Source of the DNA: Dermatemys mawii
Lineage: Eukaryota > Chordata > Testudines > Dermatemydidae
Length of the DNA stretch: 64,000 nucleotides
Assembly: GCA_007922305.1 (NCBI GenBank)
Contig: ML677364.1
Coordinates: 14,427,624-14,491,623 of the forward strand
Direction: 5' to 3'
Below the pieces are notes generated by a model that searched no databases, was not told the DNA's origin, and saw only the letters and a list, made by a program, of their open reading frames with translations. Shown here piece by piece: positions 24,316 to 35,791 of this stretch. The position numbers and the translations under genes are program-made. Numbering within the stretch: position 1 is the stretch's first letter; every line of letters begins with the position of its first letter.

Positions 24316-25276
24316 AATAATATAATTTCCATTAAAAAAACATAAACTGCAGAGTTTTAATGCTAATTACTGAAAGTGGGAGCATGATAGCAGTAGTTAG
24401 ATCCAGCCAAAGTGCAATCAAAAGCACAGCAAGCTTCAATAACACTTCAATCCCTAGCAGAAATAATTGCCCTATTATCCAGATCAGGACTTTTCTAAGA
24501 AGATTATATACTCACAATGCCAAATTGCGATTTTTCTGATGTACACAGAGGCTCACTTGCAAAAATCAGTGGAAATCTCAAAACTCATTTTGATTGTGGC
24601 CTAATTAGGATCTAAATTAAAGTCTCCTGTGATGACAAGCGAAATAATAGCTTCTTGTGTCTCCTACTTCTTCAAAAGTTTCCTGTGTGACTAGAAAAGT
24701 AACTTTCTCTGGTGCCTTCCCTTCTTCTGTTGTTGATCTTGTCTCTCCAATTTTACTCCCTGCATTATTGCCCAACAACTCCTTTTGCCTCTGGCACTTT
24801 CTCCAGTTTTCTAGATTATGCTACTGTCTCCCGCATTCTTTAAAAAAACTACCACCACAACAACCCAGCAAAACAACCACCTTCCTCTTTTGACCCTCCA
24901 CTTTCCATGCCAGGACCTTATAACTGTTCATTTTGTAGTCAAGTGATTGAAAGAAATAGCTGTCTTTCATCTCCACAATCACCTCTCACACAATTGTATT
25001 CTTCAGAGACTTCAGTTAGGGTTCTGATCTGGTCCTAAGACAAAAAATAATGTCCTCTGCAGTTGTGAAGGGCTGGTTTTAAAATCTCCTACATACAAAG
25101 AAAATGATATAAAATAATTTTCTTTTAAAAATTGTTTTTAGAAAATATGAAAGCACTGTCATGACATATTCTACCTTGCAGCCTTTCGCCTCATCACTGC
25201 TCAGCTTATTTATTACATTCTAAAGACCTGCAGCCAGCCTGTCAATGCCTTACTCATGTTGAATTGTACCTTATAC
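24316..25276. other. No recognisable feature
   Basis: AT-rich sequence. The 78-codon frame at 24657-24893 has no domain. Confidence 0.45.
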
Positions 25277-25279
25277 TAT

Positions 25280-25557
25280 GGGTATGTTTATACTACCCGC
25301 CAGATCGGTGGGCAGTGATCGATCCAGCAGGGGTCAATTTCTCGCGTCTGGTCTAGATGAGATAAATTGACCTCCGAGCGCTCTCCAGTCGACTCCTGTA
25401 CTCCACCGCTGTGAGAGACAGAGTCAATGGGGGAGCGGCAGCAGTCAACTCACTGCGGTGAGTAGATCTAAGTATGTCCTACTTTCATCTATGTTATTCA
25501 TGTAGCTGAAGTTGAGTAACTTAGATCGACCTGCCTCCCGCCAGTGTAGACCAGGCC
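25280..25557. mobile_element. MITE with GGGTATGTTTATAC end
   Basis: The left end is GGGTATGTTTATACTACCCG. The right end is CCGCCAGTGTAGACCAGGCC, its imperfect inverted complement. TAT lies immediately outside both ends (25277-25279 and 25558-25560), consistent with a 3-bp duplication of Harbinger type. The interior is unusually CpG-rich for the region and non-coding. Confidence 0.65.
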
Positions 25558-25559
25558 TA

Positions 25560-26555
25560 TGAGTAGTCCCTCCGAAGTCAAAGGGGCTACAGGTAGAAAA
25601 AAAATTTGTGTTGTTTATTTGTACTAGTTCTTAAAAGCTTTCAACTGAGATCACAGCCCCAAGGAGCTTAGATAGGCAAGAGAGACAAAGGGTGGGAGAA
25701 AGGAAACATTACTATCCACTTCTTACAGCTTTGTGGTGTATTTCAAGACTGTGTATGAATTGTAGGCTGTTACTTTAATTTGTAAGGTGTTACCTGGTCC
25801 TGTTTGCAAGCTAGAGGTCCCTATAGGGAATCACGTGATTGGAGTCAGTCTGTAAAGAATCCAGCTAGAGTAAAGAGGGATGAGTTGTGCTTCTATGCCT
25901 TAGGAAGCAACCTGCTCTCTCTCTCTCTCTCTCTCTCTGGTTCTTTTGTGTTAAAGTTCTTGATTTTAAGAATTAAAGTCGTGTTATGTTGCAAACTTCT
26001 TAAAAGAAGGTTTTGTGCTTTTATTTAACTTTTCTGTTTGTCTGCCATGAGCATAATGAATTTCTCCTCCTGGACTTTCCCAAACTCTCCTTTCTAGGCT
26101 GCTCTCCTTAGTCTTTCCTCATATTTTTCTTCCACACTTTCTTGTTGATTATATGTTTTTTTAGTGGGAGGAGCAGTCCATATATACTCCTGTCACTGGG
26201 CAGCAAGGGCAGGTTGCATTCACCATTATATGAATGGCTGGGTAAAATTTAGGAATTTGAACGGGGGAGGTGACTTTCATCTTCCTGACAAAAGAGGGAA
26301 AAGTAACATAATGGAAAGCAGTTGTGAAGCCACCTGACTGCTCCTGGCTACTTCTAACTTAGGCTATACAAAGGACAGAAGCAACTTCCCTCTACTCAAA
26401 AACAGTTCTCTTGTTGATAATAAGGAATTACCCAGAATCCTCCATTTTTAAAGGACCAGCTTTTTCCTTTTATTCCGAAGAAAATAAAATTCAAGCTCCT
26501 TAAAGGCTGTTAAAAATCAAATAAGCAATCCTGGAACACAATAATGGTAAGGAAT
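25560..26555. other. Mostly featureless; (CT)n tract at 25912-25938
   Basis: A clean CT dinucleotide run sits at 25912-25938. The rest is AT-rich sequence without a gene or nameable repeat. Confidence 0.6.
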
Positions 26556-26564
26556 GGTCTAGAT

Positions 26565-26873
26565 CAGGGGTAGGTAACCTATGGCATGGGTGCTGAAGGC
26601 GGCACGTGAGCTGATTTTCAGTGGCACTCACACTGCCTGGGTCCTGGCCACTGGTCCACAGGGCTCTGCACTGTAATTTAAATTTAAATGAAGCTTCTTA
26701 AACATTTTAAAACCCTTATTTACTTTATATACAACAATAGTTTAGTTATATATTAAAGACTTATAGAAAGAGACCTTCTAAAAATGTTAATGTATTACTG
26801 GCACACGTAAGCTTAAATTAGAGTGAATAAATGAAGACTCAGCACACCATTTCTGAAAGGTTGCTGACCACTG
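26565..26873. mobile_element. Non-autonomous hAT element with perfect 8-bp TSD
   Basis: The ends CAGGGGTAGGTAACCTATGG and AGGTTGCTGACCACTG are imperfect inverted repeats. They are flanked on both sides by GTCTAGAT (26557-26564 and 26874-26881), an exact 8-bp duplication. The interior is AT-rich with no open frame. The right flank continues directly into a CR1 3' end, so the hAT landed in CR1-derived sequence. Confidence 0.92.
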
Positions 26874-26881
26874 GTCTAGAT

Positions 26882-26960
26882 AATACTTAGTCCTGCCATA
26901 AATGCAGGGGACTGGACTAGATGACCACTCAAGGTCCCTTCCAGTTCTACAGTTCAGTAT
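26882..26960 (+). repeat. CR1 LINE 3' end
   Basis: AATACTTAGTCCTGCC, GCAGGGGACTGGACTAGATG and AAGGTCCCTTCCAGTTCTAC form the conserved CR1 3' end. The hAT element lies immediately upstream. Confidence 0.75.
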
Positions 26961-29450
26961 TAACTTATCACAACACCACCACCTTCTTGGAAATTACATC
27001 TTTAAGCTTTTTTAAAAACAAACAAAACAACAACAACAAAAAAAAACACCAAACCAGGCAACAGTTACATCAACAAGGATGTTCTAGTCTTCAACAAAGA
27101 GGGTTAGTGTGCCAAATTTTCTAGAATGCTAGAAGCTGAGGTCAAATGTCATAGGTAAAAGTGATGCTCTCAAGATATAAAAGAATCCGCCTCCTGCCAT
27201 AGCATACCTCACGTAAGGAAGTTTGAGTCCTCAGGAAGACACTCAGGTAAGTAGCTAGAGGGTCCAAAGACTCACAGAAGATAAGAACTTTCTATCTACT
27301 GCTTTTGATCCTTTGCCCTTCTCCTTGAAGATGAACAAAACATGCAGTGTATGGACCATGCTGCCCTCCTGATCCCACCATCACTCTGCAAATATTCCTG
27401 GTCCCCTGCCTGTCAAACCACTGTGTTATGTAAGCCTTCTCTGAAGCTCCTAGCATCTGAAATAGCTTTGCTGCATCACTTTATGTTATCAAGTTATGCG
27501 TGAAAACTTCTCTTTATCCACCTTACAAGGTCTTTATACCGCTGTTTTCAGTAAGTCACACTACGTATTCTCTTTCTGTCTTGTATTCAAGTTTAGGTTT
27601 CAATTTGTAAGAAAGACACTCTCTTAATTAGAGTTGCATTTTACTATTTTCTCTCCAGAAATCCATCTGACCAGAGCTATATAAACAACAAATTTCTTCC
27701 ATCATTGTTTCCTTCCTTTTTTTTGAACAGACTACAGAGAAAAGAATGTCAAACTGAAAAATGTCCACATGAAAAATATGTTAATTTCCATTTGAAAGTT
27801 GTGCTCTCCATCACTGGATGGTAAAGACCTAAATTGGATCAGACTAAACTGAACTTGCACATTTCCAAATTCACTCCAGGGCCCTTAAGCTGATTAAATG
27901 AATGTGGTGACTTTAATTCAAAACCTAGCAGACGTAACAGTATAAGAGAGTTAAAACTGAGGATCTCTGTTGGGCAATGTCCAAACCTCAAATTTAGCCC
28001 ACAGCACCTGCTTTCTACCCAGTCCTTTTTTATAATGTAAGATTTGTGCTACCAGTCTCCTTAACTGCTTGGTGCCACTAGGTCTGAGTTTACAATGCAA
28101 ATAGATTATCTTCTATAAACACAAATATTCAATATTGTGGGAGGTCTGTGAGGAGTTAAATAGCAAAGTAATGCTTCCAAGATGTTATGAGAAAATGCTG
28201 CATGTAAGAAATCGGGCCTTCAGCAGGCTAAACTCTAAGATATTTATCCTCCTCTTTTTATGTGAGTACATCCAAAGCTTACTTCTCCAAATTTATATTT
28301 TTCCTCTATCTCATAATATTATACTCTAATCCTCTACATTAATATGATGCAAGATCTGCAATAATAATGGAAACCTTGGCAACTAGCATTGGGTGCTGCT
28401 GCCTGGTTTAGAAGTTCTCTGCAGATACTTTTCAGATATACAAGTTAGAAATTCTGTTGTACAAAATAGGCTTTGGGAAAAGGGTAATGAGATTTAAATT
28501 GAGTTATTTAATTTTCCTTTATTCTTTATTACAAGAACAAGGCATAAAAGTAGCTCTTATCATTCCAGCTCACCTCTCTTTCTACCTTTTCCCCCTGTCT
28601 CTTCTCTTCTTTTGTGATATTACCTGTACACATTTAAAGGAATACATGACAGTAAGAGAGAGCTAAAAAGCTTTCTGTTAAATCCCAATCCTGGGGGCTG
28701 CTCAATGTATAAATTATTGTTTGATCCTCTAGAGATATTTTGTGAGGCAGTTGTTGTTATGAGTGGGTCAGCATCGCTGAGTCAAACATTAGGGGAAGGT
28801 GTAGGAATCATGCTTTTCAGCCAGCATTATTTTACAAGGGACTACATTTCTGGGTTCTCCACAAAGCATTTCTAAACAAGCCATACTCAACATAGGACAC
28901 AATCCTGGGAGGTGCCTAGCACCTGCAGCTCCCATTGGCTTCAAGGGGAATTTATAGATGCTCAACATTGCTCAGATTCAGAACATTAATCTTGTGTGAG
29001 CCACTAGGAATGAGAGAGAAAATGTACAGTTAAATTAGGAGCATTCTGAATTTTCTCGACAGTCTGCTTGATTTTTAACAGTAATTTGCTTGATGGTTTT
29101 CAGTGATGAGGTGAGTGTGAGAGGGAAGGAGGAAATGAATGCTAGTTTTTAAAGGAAGTAATCACCAAGGAGGGACAGGGAGGAATAAAATTGAGAGAGA
29201 CAAAATATTCCCTAGAAATTCATTCAGTTAGTCTGTGTAATAGTTTCCCCAGATCAATGTTGGAAGCTTCTTCTCCTGAGTCATTTAAAACTTGGTTTTG
29301 AATAACTACTCAAAATATAATTTAGGGAACAATTGGTACATGTGCTAATATGTCTCTTCCAATTAATTTTCTGAGATTCAGTTAAAAGTACAGTCAATAT
29401 ACGGATTGCAGATTTATGTACAGGGTTGTTTTGTATTGTTCATTATTTGT
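26961..29450. other. No gene; A-rich tract and one possible ancient repeat
   Basis: An A-rich low-complexity tract lies at 27015-27050. Around 28895-28990 a segment (CAATCCTGGGAGGTGCC, CTCCCATTGGCTTCAAGGGG) resembles ancient amniote repeats but is not classifiable. Open frames at 28135-28329 and 28457-28666 have no domain. Confidence 0.45.
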
Positions 29451-29454
29451 ACTA

Positions 29455-29740
29455 CCTTTGAGGTCATTACTAAATCTGGGGTCCCATTGTGTTAGAGTCT
29501 GTATGAATACATGATAAGAGAAAGATTCTACCCCAAAGAGTTTAGTATCTAAATAGACAAAGTAGTAAGTGGGAAACAAAATGAATCCATTCCTATTTTA
29601 CAGATGGAGAATAGAGGCTCAAAGCACAAACTTCCACAGGATATCTGCCTCTCACTGCAAGTCTGTGGCAGAGCCAGGAATTGAACCCAAATCTCTGAGT
29701 CCCAGTCAGGGCCTTAATAATAACACCTCTCCTTTTTTCC
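29455..29740 (-). repeat. MIR/CORE-type SINE, near full length
   Basis: Antisense order again: GGTCCCATTGTGTTAGAG, CCCCAAAGAGTTTAGTATC, CTATTTTACAGATGGAG, GTGGCAGAGCCAGGAATTG and GAACCCAAATCTCTGAGTCC. This is one of the best preserved SINEs in the window. Confidence 0.75.
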
Positions 29741-30144
29741 ATAGATCTTTTTATGTTATTTGTGTTGCATGGATGGTCAGGCAGTTAACAGAACTTCTGG
29801 TGGACTAATCTCATTAAAAGTTCTTTAACTCCAGCATTCAAGATGTGCTGGAATGTCTTGGAACACTCTTCCAGCACTTTTCTGGAGAGCCATCCCAGTA
29901 CTCTTTTGGGGAGCTGGAGTGGTGTATTCCACCACTTCTGGTATGTACTTCTGGTATGATGCCATTCGGGGACTTTTTAATACTTTTTTTTAGAACTTGG
30001 GCACTGTTTAAGCCTGAACAACATCTCCAGCAATTATGTGTCTCATAATCTGAAAAGTCATTTTGACTTCCGCTTACTAGGTCCTATTAATAGAATCTTC
30101 CAAGGAAAGAGCACAATAAACACCACTATAAAGTTGAAACTCAT

Positions 30145-31295
30145 TGTGATGGGTTGGGTCAGAGACCCTCTTAGGATTGCCACCTGATGTGCTGAGACTA
30201 CTTCTGACCCCGTTTTCCCTGTCAGCTTTGGGACTTCAGTATCCTGTCTTCTTGAGCCAGACATGCTAGCCTGCTGGAAACACAGACCCAGTTCTGAACC
30301 ACATCCTCCGAAAGCTGCAGACATAACTGAAAACAGCTTAGAAAGTGCTCCTGTCTCTAGCACACAGATATCCAGTTCCCAATGGGATCCAAACCCCAAA
30401 TAAATCCATTTTACTCTGTATAAAGCTTATGCAGGGTAAACTCAAATTGTCTGCCCTCTATATCACTGATAGATATGCACAGCTGTTTGCTCCCCTAGGA
30501 ATTAATTACTTACTCTGGGTTAATTTATAAGCAAAAAGTGATTTTATTAAATATAAAAAATGGAATTTAAGTGGTTCCAAGTAATAACAGACAGAACAAA
30601 ATGATTTACCAAGCAAAATAAAAGAAAAACACTCAAGTCTAAGCCTAATACATTAAGAAACTGATTACAGATAAAATCTCACCTTTAGAGATGTTCCAAT
30701 AAGCTTCTTTCACAGACTGTACTCCATCCTAGTCTGGGCCCAAACCTTTCCCCTGGTACAGTCCTTGTTCCAGCTAGGGGGTGGTAGCTAGGGAATTTCT
30801 CATGACTGTAGCCCCCTTTGATCTGTTTCACATCCTTATATAGCTTTGGCACAAGGCGGGAATCTTCTGTCTCTCTGGGTTCCCACCTCTCCTTCTAAAT
30901 GGACCATCTCCAGGTTTAAGATGGCTTCCAGTACCAGTTGACAAGGTCACATGTGCTGTGAGACCCCAAGCCTTCATTTTTCCTGGTCTGGCTCACAGGA
31001 AGGATTGAAGTAAATAGAGCCATTTACAGCCAATTGTCCTAGTTGATGGGAGCCATCAGGATTCCAAACCACCATTAATGTTCCACACTTTGCGTAATTA
31101 CAATAGGACCTCAAAGTTATAGTTTATATTTCTACTTTCAGATACATTTATACAAATGGGATGACCACACTCAGTAGATTATAAGCTTTGCAATGGTACC
31201 TTACAAGAGATCTTTTTCATAAAGCATATTCTAGTCGCATTATATTCATACTCATTAGCATGTTTTCATAAAATCATATAGAGTGCAACATCACA
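30145..31295. mobile_element. Solo long terminal repeat, 1151 bp
   Basis: It starts TGTGATG and ends CATCACA, a perfect 7-base inverted terminus of TG...CA type. The flanks are CTCAT (30140-30144) and CTCGT (31296-31300), a 5-bp duplication with one transition. There is no coding region inside and no second copy nearby, so this is a solo LTR left by recombination. An AATAAA lies near 30398, but orientation is unresolved. Whether it is retroviral or Gypsy-type cannot be told without internal sequence. Confidence 0.75.
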
Positions 31296-31309
31296 CTCGT
31301 ATTAGAAAG

Positions 31310-31765
31310 ATCAGATAAAATGCGTAAACCAGTACACTTCTGTTACCTGCACTTCTAAAAAGCATTTGACAGAATCTACCATTACAAATTGTTCAACATG
31401 TCTAGATCTGTAGGGATTGATGAATATGAACTCCATGTAATAAAACAATTATACTGGAATCAGAAGCCTATTATAATGGGAGATGAAAAGGAAAATCTAA
31501 TAGAGCTCAAGAGAGGAGTGAGAAATGGTTGTATAATGTCACTAACTTTATTCAACATATACGGTGACCATTTGATTAAATTAATCAAAGGAAGTGAAGA
31601 AGATATTAAGATGAATAGAAAATGGGTGAATAATATCCACTATGAAGATGGCAGTGCTGTTGTCTGATTTAGAGGAAGGTCTGACAAAGTTAGTGGAGGT
31701 TATATATAAACATGGCAACAAATATTGGTCTAAGAGTTAAATGTGGACAAGACAAAACTATAGTG
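31310..31765 (+). pseudogene. LINE reverse transcriptase fragment
   Basis: The frame at 31389-31667 reads VGIDEYELHVIKQLYWNQKP, then ELKRGVRNGCIMSLTLFNIY and NNIHYEDGSAVV. These correspond to RT motif B (RGVRQGC-type) and motif C (YADD degraded to YEDG). Just upstream, TTTGACAGAATCTACCATTAC gives the motif A neighbourhood. The next 90 bases (AAATGTGGACAAGACAAAAC) continue the post-YADD region in another frame. It is a non-LTR RT, not the CR1 type seen at 44 and 62 kb. The C-terminal part lies at 32880-33225. Confidence 0.75.
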
Positions 31766-31775
31766 ATTGTCACAC

Positions 31776-32860
31776 TGTCTGGAGTGGCTCATGACAGTAA
31801 GTGCCAACCTCAAGGCACACTGTAAAAAGCAGGGTAGACACCCCAAATTTGTGAGGTGTTCTATAGTTAGATTTCACCGGTCCAGTAACAAATGTGAACT
31901 CCTGGATCACTATTTTAATCTTACCAGTCACAATTTCCTTTGGTTTGCCAGTCTATATTCCTGCACAGTTAAGCTGGATTGTGTGATAAATGATCACTTA
32001 CACTAAAATTCACACCACATTCAGATTGCTTTCAGTCCAAAGAGAGCAGTCACTTATCCCAGATCAGCTGATACCCTAGATCTTACACTAAACACATCTG
32101 TAGCCAATTCTGTAATACGTTAACTAAAGGTTAATTAACTAGGAAAAATAAATAAAAGAGTTATTTACTGGTTAAATCAAGAAGGCTTATAACACAAATG
32201 AGTTGCAGTCTGAATTCTATGAGTGAGAAAGTTAACAGTGATTTCTCAATTCAAAATGTCTTTTTTCAGGGCTAAACCAGGTCAAGCAGTATGGGGATCC
32301 CTATGCTTATGTTTAAGAATCCTCATCCCTCACTGGCCACACAGTGTCAAAGAGATCCAGTTTTTCCTTGTTAGGGATTTTTATCCCGTCCTCTCCAGAG
32401 TCTAAAATGAGTTCATGCATAGGTCTCCCCTTCTTGGAGGAAGTAAGGAATGCAAACAACAAAGTTTCTGTCTTTTGACAGCATTTTGATGCTACACAAT
32501 GTGTCAGTTTCAGTGGTCATTCTTGTATGCAGGGTGAGTGCTTTACCTTAATCAATGCTTCTTTTCCTGTTTGTTGAGTTATACAGTTGCAGAGGTTTAC
32601 AATACAAACACTCAGTATGATTTTAAATCATGGACTATTAGAAATTGTAAGTGAGATCAATACACGCAGTATCCCACAAGCATTTTATAAATACTAAAGA
32701 CATTTTTATCAGCTTAACATCCAACACATATTCTGATAATGCTAACATACAGAACAAGACTGGTTTCCACCTATGCACTTGTAAGTGTTCAACAGGGCTT
32801 GACTTGAGCTGGCACCAGATCTTCCAGCTTAAGACTAAATTCCAACTCTTAAAACTTACA
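31776..32860. mobile_element. Probable LTR or other insertion splitting a LINE
   Basis: About 1.1 kb separates two parts of the same LINE. The block starts TGTCTGGAGTGG and ends near CTTAAAACTTACA, compatible with TG...CA ends, but no TSD is visible. It has no open frame of note and contains AATAAATAAAAG near 32145. Boundaries are approximate. Some LINE sequence may also be deleted, because the region between the RT and the C-terminal block is not found on either side. Confidence 0.4.
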
Positions 32861-32877
32861 TTTGGCCTGTGTTAAAG

Positions 32878-33225
32878 TTATGGCCATGAAACACAGACAT
32901 TCAGATAATCAATAATAAAGACATTACAATGCTTTGAATTATGGTGTGATAGAAGAATTCTGAAAATCTCATGGATAGACCGTGTAACCAAAAAAATAAA
33001 TATTGGAGATTGAGACTCAGCAAACATTAGTCAGAGATCTTATGAAAAGAAAGATTGGATTTCCAGAGCACATTTTAAGAGGTTCAGCTGGTGAGGCACT
33101 GGACAGGAAAGTTAATGGAAGCAGAACATGAGGCAGAAAAAGATCTTGGATCCTGCGTGGATCAAAAGAACTATTCATTCACAAAAAGATTAGCACAGGG
33201 TCATACTGACTGGGTTACCATGGAA
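32878..33225 (+). pseudogene. LINE C-terminal fragment
   Basis: Across frames the sequence reads YGHETQTFR, CFELWCDRRILKISWIDRV, and then a GKRSWILRGSKELF-type block. This is the YGCETWT...RMLKISWTDRVTN region that follows the RT in many APE-type LINEs. It is the downstream continuation of the RT fragment at 31.3-31.8 kb. Several stops and frameshifts. Confidence 0.65.
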
Positions 33226-33276
33226 ATCTCCAGTAATGGAGATGTCACATAATCAGGAAAAGGGTCGGTACTACTT

Positions 33277-33780
33277 GGGGCTTGTCTACACTTATAGCAC
33301 TGCAGTGACACCACTGCAGAGCTTAGTGAAGATGCTACCTCTCCTATCAGCGAAGACACTCCACCCCTGCCCAAGAAGCTCTCCCATCTACATAGCACTG
33401 TCTAAAACAGTGATTTTCAAACTCGGGTGTGCGCATTCCCAGGGTGCACGAGGCCACCTCAGGGGGTGCGCAAGACCCCAGCGGCACCGAGCCTGCGCGG
33501 GAGACTGCTGAACTCCCAGCCGGGCTATTTTGGTCTCACCGAAATGCTGCCATGGAAAGCGGAAACCTCCGCTTTCTGCGGCGGCATTTTGGTGGACATA
33601 CCCACCTGCAGCCACCAGAATTTTCCCTCTATGGAAAGGGACTGCAGGGGGAAAAGTTTGAAGACCTCTGGTCTACAACACAGGTTAGGTCTGTATAACT
33701 GTGTCACTCAGGATTGTGGATTTTCCATACCCCTGAGCAGTGTGGTTATACCGATATAAGTTTGTTATGTAGACAAAGCC
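33277..33780. mobile_element. MITE, GGCTTGTCTACAC family, copy 2, with nested hAT
   Basis: The left end GGGGCTTGTCTACAC and the right end GTAGACAAAGCC are inverted. Excluding the hAT insertion at 33408-33670, the body is an inverted-orientation copy of the element at 19896-20180. Shared words include GAAGATGCTACCT, AAGCTCTCCCAT, CATACCCCTGA and AAGTTTGTTATGTAGAC. Confidence 0.7.
33408..33670. mobile_element. Non-autonomous hAT element nested in a MITE
   Basis: The left end CAGTGATTTTCAAACTCGG and the right end AAGTTTGAAGACCTCTG are imperfect inverted repeats. TSDs GTCTAAAA (33400-33407) and GTCTACAA (33671-33678) differ at one base. The interior is GC-rich (CGGCACCGAGCCTGCGCGGG) and produces overlapping short open frames on both strands, none with a domain. 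Confidence 0.85.
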
Positions 33781-33789
33781 TTTGTCTCT

Positions 33790-35038
33790 CATTACAAGCT
33801 TTTCTGAGACTTGGTTTTTAGCTAAAGTATATCTGCATCTGAACCCTGAATTAAACTATGCTTGTTCACACAACCTCTCCTACCTGTTTATCTTCATTTC
33901 TTAGCTTCCTTAGCACTGCAAACAGTCAGCCTCTTCAAAAACATTTTATAGAAAACTAAGGAGTTCACATTTTTTTTAAAAAAAAGAGAGAACAAGAAAT
34001 GATCATTTAGCTAGTAATCATTTAAAGAGCCTATTTTCATTTTGCTTTAGAGCCAACTCAGTTACTGAAACCTTGATAAAAAGAATGCTTCCTTATAGCA
34101 TGATAGGAGTTTATAATGATTATATATTTTAGGCACATTATAGGATCACATTCTGTAGTGATTACTGATTGATATTTAAAGATACTTTTCTTGCTCTTTG
34201 CACTTTTTTATCAACTTGTCTACAAGCTATGGCTTTTAGGTTTGCAGATTTTGGACACAGTAGAAGAGTTTAATTAGGCACATATAATTTTCCCAAAAGT
34301 GCAATTAAAATGGAGATGAAATTGCTCAGGATGATATCTGTTGACTTTGTTTAACAAACTCCTAATCAGAGCCTTGATCGGGGGGGGGGGGGAGGAGGGG
34401 AATTGCCGTGAGGTATTTGTATTCAGGAGTGAACAACTGACAACTATTGCATGGATTCTGTATATCTTCCTTTCCAACAGAAGGGATGGGCAAATTGGGC
34501 AGATTCAGTCTGTCTGGTTTCTACATGAAACATTTGGAGCAAATTAAATCTTGCAGCTGTACAATGAAAAGTAAGACAAATGCTCAAAAACCTGCCAATG
34601 TTTTTTTTAAAAGAGAGAAAATGGCATATGATTTGAAATCGAGCCAATTTATAATCGAGCACATTTATTCATGTCTAACAATGCAAGTCATGCAAGATAC
34701 CTATCTTCTTTTTCCCACCTCTACATGGATGTTTCTTACATTGTTTGAAATTAACAAAACTGGCCACACCCTGTTCTTTATAAATTTAACTAGACAAATA
34801 TTTGTACAATCTTGGGACCAATAAACTGCAAGGTCACTGCAGCAATTAAATCAAGATGAGTGAAGTCATTAAAAAACCCTGTTTTTCATGCAGTTCACAA
34901 CAGTTTTCATTGTTGTCTGTTTCCCTATATCTTTTTATGTAAAACAAGTATAAAATTTTAGCCAGCACAGTAGCTCTGTTTTAGTGAAGTGTCTTTTCCC
35001 ACAATTTCTGCCTGTACATGTCCGCGAAAGCATTCTAT
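33790..35038. other. No gene; G-run at 34380-34392
   Basis: An uninterrupted run of about 13 G followed by AGGAGGGG sits at 34380-34400. Overlapping open frames at 34341-34824 are not supported by any domain. Confidence 0.5.
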
Positions 35039-35791
35039 TTATAGGTCCAGACTGTCATTTCGATCCTCAGGAGGAATCCATGTGGAGTCCTTCTTGTGCT
35101 GTTGGTGGGAGGGTATGCGTGTATCAGTGCATTGGTCAGTGTTGTCTTGAAAGTATTCTTTGAGTTGGAGATGGCGAAAGTAGGCTTCCAGATCGCTGCT
35201 GAACTGTATCATGTTTGTGGAGGTGGTGGGGCAAAAAGAGAGTCCTCGAGATAGGACAGACTCTTCTGCCAGGCTGAGTGTGTAGCTGGATAGATTGACA
35301 ATATTGCTGGGTGAGTTAGGGGTACCGCCATTGTGGCCCCATGTGGCAGGTAGGATTTTAGACAGTTTACAATCCTTTTTCCTTTGTAGAGAGGTGAAGT
35401 GTATAATGTAGATCTCCTGTCTTATATTAGTAAAGTCTGTTTGTGTGGAAGGTTGGTTTTTTATGAAAGTCTCCAGACTGGAGAGCTCTTTTTTGATGTT
35501 TTCATGTTTGCTGTACAGGATGCTGATTGGGTGGTTCCTCAGTTTTTTTGATAGTGTATGGCATAATCTCTCACTGTGGTCTGTGCAGTATGTAGATAGC
35601 AATGGATTTTTCACCTTCGGTCCATTTGGTATGATGTCCATCCATTTGCATTTGGAGAGAAAGATGATATCTGTCTGTACTTGTGCAAGTTTCTTCATGA
35701 GGTTGATGGGTTTCCACTCCATACGGCTAACTGCAGTGCCTTGCATGGTGTCTAGTATCAGAGGGGTAGCCATGTTAGTCTGGATCTGCAA
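35039..35791 (-). pseudogene. Penelope-like element N-terminal coding fragment
   Basis: A 250-codon minus-strand frame includes LSKKLRNHPISILYSKHENI and the diagnostic block YTLSLAEESVLSRGLSFCP, followed by TTSTNMIQFSSDLEAYFRHL. These blocks characterise the region upstream of the reverse transcriptase in vertebrate PLEs. The first 13 or so codons overlap the end of the terminal repeat. The frame stops at 35039 before the RT, so the copy is 3'-truncated, which is unusual because most retroelement copies lose their 5' end. Confidence 0.8.

Noticed and set aside
33427..33759. 110-codon frame and overlapping frames as a gene
   Set aside because: They span the hAT element nested in a MITE. No domain, and frames are open on both strands.
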